Positions 20,751 to 24,311 of a stretch of 24,311 nucleotides of DNA are shown here, piece by piece; positions within the stretch are counted from its first letter, which is position 1, and the number at the start of each line of letters is the position of its first letter. The position numbers and the translations under genes are program-made. The notes beneath the pieces were generated by a model. It saw only the letters and a list, made by a program, of their open reading frames with translations, ran no database searches and had not been told where the DNA came from. Origin of the DNA: JBQTIU01 sp052387815 (GTDB taxonomy: Bacteria; Pseudomonadota; Alphaproteobacteria; CACIAM-22H2); contig JBQTIU010000003.1 of the NCBI GenBank assembly GCA_052387815.1, positions 1-24,311 on the forward strand, given 5' to 3'.

Positions 20751-23255
20751 TCAAACCCACAACACCTGTTTGCGGCGGTCGAGGTCGCCGGCCAGCGGTG
20801 CCGCTGGGCCCTCATAGGCAAGGCGGCCGCGGTCGAGGACATAGACCCGGTCGGCGAGCGCCAGCGCGAGGTCGAGGTCGTGCTCGATGAGGAGGACCGG
20901 TGTCCGTTGGCTGAGCTCATCGAGGGCGGAGAAGATCTCGGCGCTGATCGCCGGCGACAGGCCCTCGAAGGGCTCGTCGAGCAGCAAGAGACGCAGTTCC
21001 CCCGCCAGCGCGCGGGCGATCGCCACCATCTGCTGCTCGCCGCCCGACAGCGTGTCGGCCGGCTGGTCGAGCCGCTGGCGCAGGCGCGGGAACAGGGCGA
21101 AGAGGCGCTCCGACTCCCATTCGCCGCGCCCGCGCTTCAGCCGGCCGAGCTTGAGGTTCTCGGCCACCGTCAAGGTCGCAAACAGGCGCCGCCCCTGCGG
21201 CACGTAGCCGACGCCCATCCGCGCGATCCGCTCCGGCCCCAGCCCCGTGATGTCGTTGCCGTGCAGCGAGACGCGGCCCGAGCGCGATGGGACCAGCCCC
21301 AGGATGCTCTTGATCGTCGACGACTTGCCTGCCCCGTTGCGCCCCAACAGCGCGACGACCTCGCCCGCCCTCACCTCGAGGCTCACGTCGTGGAGGACGT
21401 GGCTCTTGCCGTAGAAGGCGTTGATCGCCTCGAGGTGCAGCACGATGTGCGGGCCGGCCGCCGAGCGCGCCGGCCGGCGCGCCAGGTGCGCGCGGCCCTT
21501 GCCGAGATAGATTTCCTGGACCTTCGGGTCGGCGCGGACCGCCGCGGGCGGGCCGGCGGCGATCACCGCGCCATCGCTCATGACGCTGATCGCGCCGGCG
21601 GCTTCGAAGACGCGGTCGATGTCGTGCTCGACCATGAGCACGCCCATGTGCGCCGACAGGCGCCGGACCATGCCGACGATCCGCTCGCGCTCGCCCGCGG
21701 CCAGCCCGGCCAAGGGCTCATCGAGCAGCAGGACGCGCGGCCGCACGGCGAGCGCCAAGCCGATCTCGACCAGGCGCTGCCCGCCATGCGAGAGGGCGGC
21801 GACGGGGATCTCCTCGAGGCCGGCAAGGCCGAGGAAGCGGAGGAGTTCGGCGGTCTCGGCCTCGACGGCGGCGCAGGTGCGCGCGCCGAGCCAGGGGTGG
21901 AATCGCCGCTTGTCGCGCGCCTGGCAGCCGAGCCGCAGCGTCTCGTGCACCGTCAAGTCGGGGAACAGGCTGGCGATCTGGAACGAGCGGGCGAGCCCGA
22001 GGCCGGCGACCCGATGCGCCGGCAGGCCGTCGATGCGCCGGCCGACCAGCGCGATCTCGCCGCGGTCCGGGGCGTAGAGGCCCGACAGGCAGTTGAACAG
22101 CGTCGTCTTGCCCGCGCCGTTGGGGCCGATGAGCGCCTCGAGCCGTCCGAAACGGAGATCGAGGGCGGCGCCCCGGACCGCCGCCAGCCCCCCGAAGCTC
22201 TTGTCCACCTCGCGGCAGACCAGCATGCTCGCACCGTCCCTCGGGGGATCGCGGCGGAGGAAGCCGGGGACCGCCTCGCCGGGGACCGGCTCGAGGCGCG
22301 CCGCCATCGCCGCCGCGGTCTCGCGCGCCGGGCGGAAGGGCCGCGAGGCGCGCTCCCACAGCCCGACCAGGCCGGCCGGCGAGAACAGGATGAAGCCCAT
22401 GAACAAAAGGCCGAACCAGAACAGCCAGGCGCCGGTCAGTTGCGACAGCAGCTCGCGGAAAACGATGAAGAACGCCGCCCCGAGGCCAGGCCCGAGGAAG
22501 CTGCGCATGCCGCCGACGACGGTCATGGCGACGAGCTCGCCCGAGAAGGCGACGTGGACGAGATCGGCCGACACGAACAGCTTCAAGAGCGCGAACAGGG
22601 CGCCGCCGAGGCCGGTCACCGTCGCCGAGACGACGAAGGCGGCGAGCTTGTAGCGCTGGACCGGATATCCCAAGAACTGCGCGCGTCGCTCGTTCTCGCG
22701 GATGGCGACCAGCGTCGTGCCCAGCGGCGAACGCACGACGCGGTGCATCGCCCAGGTGACGGCGAGCACGATCGCGGCGGTGGCGGCGTAGAACGCGAGC
22801 TGGTCGGCGAGCACGGGCGGCCGCGTCACGCCGCGCAGGCCGTTCTCGCCCCCGGTGAACGCCGTCCACCGGAACACGACGGTAAAGACCATCGCCGTGA
22901 AGGCAAGCGTGAGCAGCGCGAAATAGACCCCGCGCCGGCGCAGGACGAGGAAGCCGATGACCAGGCCGAGCGCGGCCGAGAACGCGAGCGTGAGCGCGAA
23001 CGGCAGCGCGTGATGCCCGGGCAAGAGATGGAGCTGCAAAAGCGCGAACGCATAGGCGGCGAGCCCGAAGAACGCGCCGTGACCGAAGGATAGGAGGCCG
23101 GTATAGCCGAGCAAGAGATTGAAGCCGAGGCCGACCATGCCGAAGATCGCGATCTCGCTGGCCAGTCCGTAGGTGAGGCCGAGTGCGCGCACGCCGGCGG
23201 GCAGAGCCACGAGCGCGAGGGCGGCGATGGCGACGGGATGGCCGAGCGCGGTCAT
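20751..23255 (-). CDS. livMGF: HAAT-family ABC transporter: LivM-LivG-LivF fusion
   Basis: One uninterrupted 834-residue frame encodes three parts that are normally separate proteins of the branched-chain-amino-acid uptake system. Residues 1-305 are the LivM permease (GFNLLLGYTGLLSFGHGAFF; about 8-10 membrane segments). After a Pro/Arg/Ala-rich linker (306-343), 344-595 are the LivG ATPase: Walker A GPNGAGKT (377-384), signature LSHGGQ (488-493), Walker B LLLDEP with Glu513, His544. After a short linker, 603-834 are the LivF ATPase: Walker A GRNGAGKS (638-645), LSGGEQ (736-741), Glu761, His792. All ATPase motifs are intact, so the fusion should work. The ATG overlaps the livH stop. HAAT systems import Leu/Ile/Val, urea, amides or aromatic acids; specificity is not readable. 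Confidence 0.94.
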   Translation of the reverse strand: MTALGHPVAIAALALVALPAGVRALGLTYGLASEIAIFGMVGLGFNLLLGYTGLLSFGHGAFFGLAAYAFALLQLHLLPGHHALPFALTLAFSAALGLVIGFLVLRRRGVYFALLTLAFTAMVFTVVFRWTAFTGGENGLRGVTRPPVLADQLAFYAATAAIVLAVTWAMHRVVRSPLGTTLVAIRENERRAQFLGYPVQRYKLAAFVVSATVTGLGGALFALLKLFVSADLVHVAFSGELVAMTVVGGMRSFLGPGLGAAFFIVFRELLSQLTGAWLFWFGLLFMGFILFSPAGLVGLWERASRPFRPARETAAAMAARLEPVPGEAVPGFLRRDPPRDGASMLVCREVDKSFGGLAAVRGAALDLRFGRLEALIGPNGAGKTTLFNCLSGLYAPDRGEIALVGRRIDGLPAHRVAGLGLARSFQIASLFPDLTVHETLRLGCQARDKRRFHPWLGARTCAAVEAETAELLRFLGLAGLEEIPVAALSHGGQRLVEIGLALAVRPRVLLLDEPLAGLAAGERERIVGMVRRLSAHMGVLMVEHDIDRVFEAAGAISVMSDGAVIAAGPPAAVRADPKVQEIYLGKGRAHLARRPARSAAGPHIVLHLEAINAFYGKSHVLHDVSLEVRAGEVVALLGRNGAGKSSTIKSILGLVPSRSGRVSLHGNDITGLGPERIARMGVGYVPQGRRLFATLTVAENLKLGRLKRGRGEWESERLFALFPRLRQRLDQPADTLSGGEQQMVAIARALAGELRLLLLDEPFEGLSPAISAEIFSALDELSQRTPVLLIEHDLDLALALADRVYVLDRGRLAYEGPAAPLAGDLDRRKQVLWV

Positions 23256-24127
23256 TCGAGCTTCTCGAACCGCTCGCCGGCCAGCCCGCGCGGCCACAGA
23301 AGCAGGACCAGGATCATGAGGGCGTACATCGACGCCTCGGCGGCGGGCGGGTAGAACAGGACGGTCAGGCCGCGCACGACGCCGACCAGGAGCCCGGCAT
23401 AGACCACGCCCCAGAAGCTGCCTAGGCCGCCGATCACGACCAGGACGAAGGCGGCGGTGAGGATGTCGGCGCCCATCGCCGGATGGACACCGGCGAGCGG
23501 CGCCGACAGGACTCCGGCCAGCGCCGCCGTCGCCACGCCGAGCGCGAACACGCCGGTCAGCACCGGGGCGAGGCCGATCCCGAGCGAGCGCACCATGTCC
23601 GGGTCGCGGACGCCGGCGCGCACGATCAAGCCGAACGAGGTCCGGTTGAGCAACAGCCAGCACGACCCGATCGCGACCGCCGAAACGCCGAGGACGAACA
23701 GGCGGTAGCCCGAGTAGATGAAGTCGCCGACCAAGACCTGGCCGCGCAGTTCGTCGGGGATGGCGAAGGGGAGGCCCGCCGGCCCCCACAGCAGGCGGAG
23801 CGCCTGCTCCACGACCATCGCCAGGCCGAAGGTGAAGAGGAGGCCGAGCGCCGGGTCCCTGTCGTAGAGGCGGGAGAGCAGCCAGCGCTCGATCGCCGCG
23901 CCGAGGATCGCCACCAGCCCCGGCGAGATGGCGAGCGCCCCGAAGAATCCGAGCCGCCGCTGCACCTCGTAAGCGAGGTACGCCCCCACGGCGTAGAACG
24001 CGCCGTGGGCGAGGTTGACCACCCCGCCGAGGCTGAAAACGATCGACAGACCGAGCGCGAGCACGATGTAGTACGACCCGACGAGGAGGCCGTTGACCAT
24101 GTGCTCGGCGATGACGAAAAACGGCAT
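23252..24127 (-). CDS. livH: HAAT-family ABC transporter permease LivH
   Basis: The 291-residue inner-membrane permease pairs with the LivM half of the downstream fusion. The N-terminus is characteristic: MVNGLLVGSYYIVLALGLSI, then VVNLAHGAFYAVGAY, and a C-terminal VVIGGLGSFWGVVYAGLLVG. About eight membrane segments are visible. The ATG at 24127 has a poor ribosome-binding site; Met10 (24100) is an alternative start. The stop TGA overlaps the fusion's ATG, giving strict coupling. No substrate-binding protein gene lies before it in the window, although one is usual in these operons. Confidence 0.92.
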   Translation of the reverse strand: MPFFVIAEHMVNGLLVGSYYIVLALGLSIVFSLGGVVNLAHGAFYAVGAYLAYEVQRRLGFFGALAISPGLVAILGAAIERWLLSRLYDRDPALGLLFTFGLAMVVEQALRLLWGPAGLPFAIPDELRGQVLVGDFIYSGYRLFVLGVSAVAIGSCWLLLNRTSFGLIVRAGVRDPDMVRSLGIGLAPVLTGVFALGVATAALAGVLSAPLAGVHPAMGADILTAAFVLVVIGGLGSFWGVVYAGLLVGVVRGLTVLFYPPAAEASMYALMILVLLLWPRGLAGERFEKLE

Positions 24128-24311
24128 CGGGCGATGCGGCCGGGCTCAGCGGGCGAGAGCGGGGCGGCGGACGCGGCCCGCCCCCCCGGCCCGGGGCGGG
24201 GCCCGGGGGGGCCAGGCGGCGGGGGGCCGCCGGGCCGCCAGGGGGCGCGGGTTAACCACAAAATCGGCGGGGGTATATACAAGGGAAAACCCGCGGCCCG
24301 CCCCCCCGCCA
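24128..24311. other. low-complexity G/C-rich window end, no gene seen
   Basis: Runs of up to seven or eight G or C and repeated GGC/CCG blocks fill most of these 184 nt, with a small A/T-containing island (24250-24290, including TATATAC). Open frames here translate to Pro/Gly/Arg-rich sequence without any family. It may be a promoter region for livH or a poorly resolved contig end. Confidence 0.5.

Noticed and set aside
20364..23093. 909-codon open frame on the plus strand opposite the livMGF fusion
   Set aside because: The translation is low-complexity Arg/Glu/Ala/Gln-rich sequence without domains, mirroring the codon bias of the real minus-strand gene.
1..24311. Search for CRISPR arrays, tRNA or rRNA genes, insertion sequences and phage attachment sites
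   Set aside because: No regularly spaced repeats, no tRNA- or rRNA-like segments, and no transposase or integrase frames were seen by eye; a tRNAscan/CRISPR search would be decisive.

Overview
The window looks like a chromosomal segment of a GC-rich alphaproteobacterium. A Rhodospirillales-type organism is my best guess, but no rRNA or other taxonomic marker is present to prove it. The evidence is gene order: rpoZ, a bifunctional (p)ppGpp enzyme, pdxJ, acpS, lepB, rnc and era follow one another on the minus strand, and dapA-smpB form a pair. Both arrangements are familiar from alphaproteobacteria. Coding density is very high, with several start/stop overlaps of 4 nt.

Region 1 (1-6559, minus strand) is a housekeeping block read right to left: folK, rpoZ, rsh, pdxJ, acpS, lepB, rnc and era, with era cut by the window edge. 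It joins folate and vitamin B6 synthesis, the RNA polymerase omega subunit, stringent response, acyl-carrier-protein activation, signal peptide cleavage, and RNA processing/ribosome assembly. Region 2 (6560-9334) holds a NYN-domain putative nuclease and a family-5-like uracil-DNA glycosylase on the plus strand, converging on dapA-smpB. Region 3 (9459-14057, plus strand) is a periplasmic lytic transglycosylase followed by a tightly packed set: a 2-haloacid dehalogenase-type HAD enzyme, an alpha/beta hydrolase and a PLP threonine/serine dehydratase. Region 4 (14029-15839, minus strand) is a two-gene unit of an unusual four-helix di-iron protein and a TetR regulator. It is preceded by a good sigma70-like promoter and a perfect 26-bp palindrome at the expected transcription start. 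hemC lies divergently on the other side.

Region 5 (16906-19869, plus strand) is the most unusual part. A DoxX-family membrane protein, a secreted cupredoxin and a porin lie in a row. A perfect FNR/FixK-type box (TTGAT-N4-ATCAA) precedes the first gene and a near-perfect one precedes the second. The cupredoxin has a nitrous-oxide-reductase/COX2-like copper loop from which one of the two CuA cysteines has been lost, leaving a His-Cys-His-Met set suited to one copper. I infer a low-oxygen-induced envelope redox module; its substrate is unknown.

Region 6 (19934-24127, minus strand) is a branched-chain-amino-acid-type (HAAT) ABC transporter: a LivH permease, then one 834-residue polypeptide fusing LivM, LivG and LivF, followed by a short-chain dehydrogenase. 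No substrate-binding protein is present in the window. The last ~180 nt are extremely G/C-rich, low-complexity sequence without a recognisable gene and may be a poor contig end.
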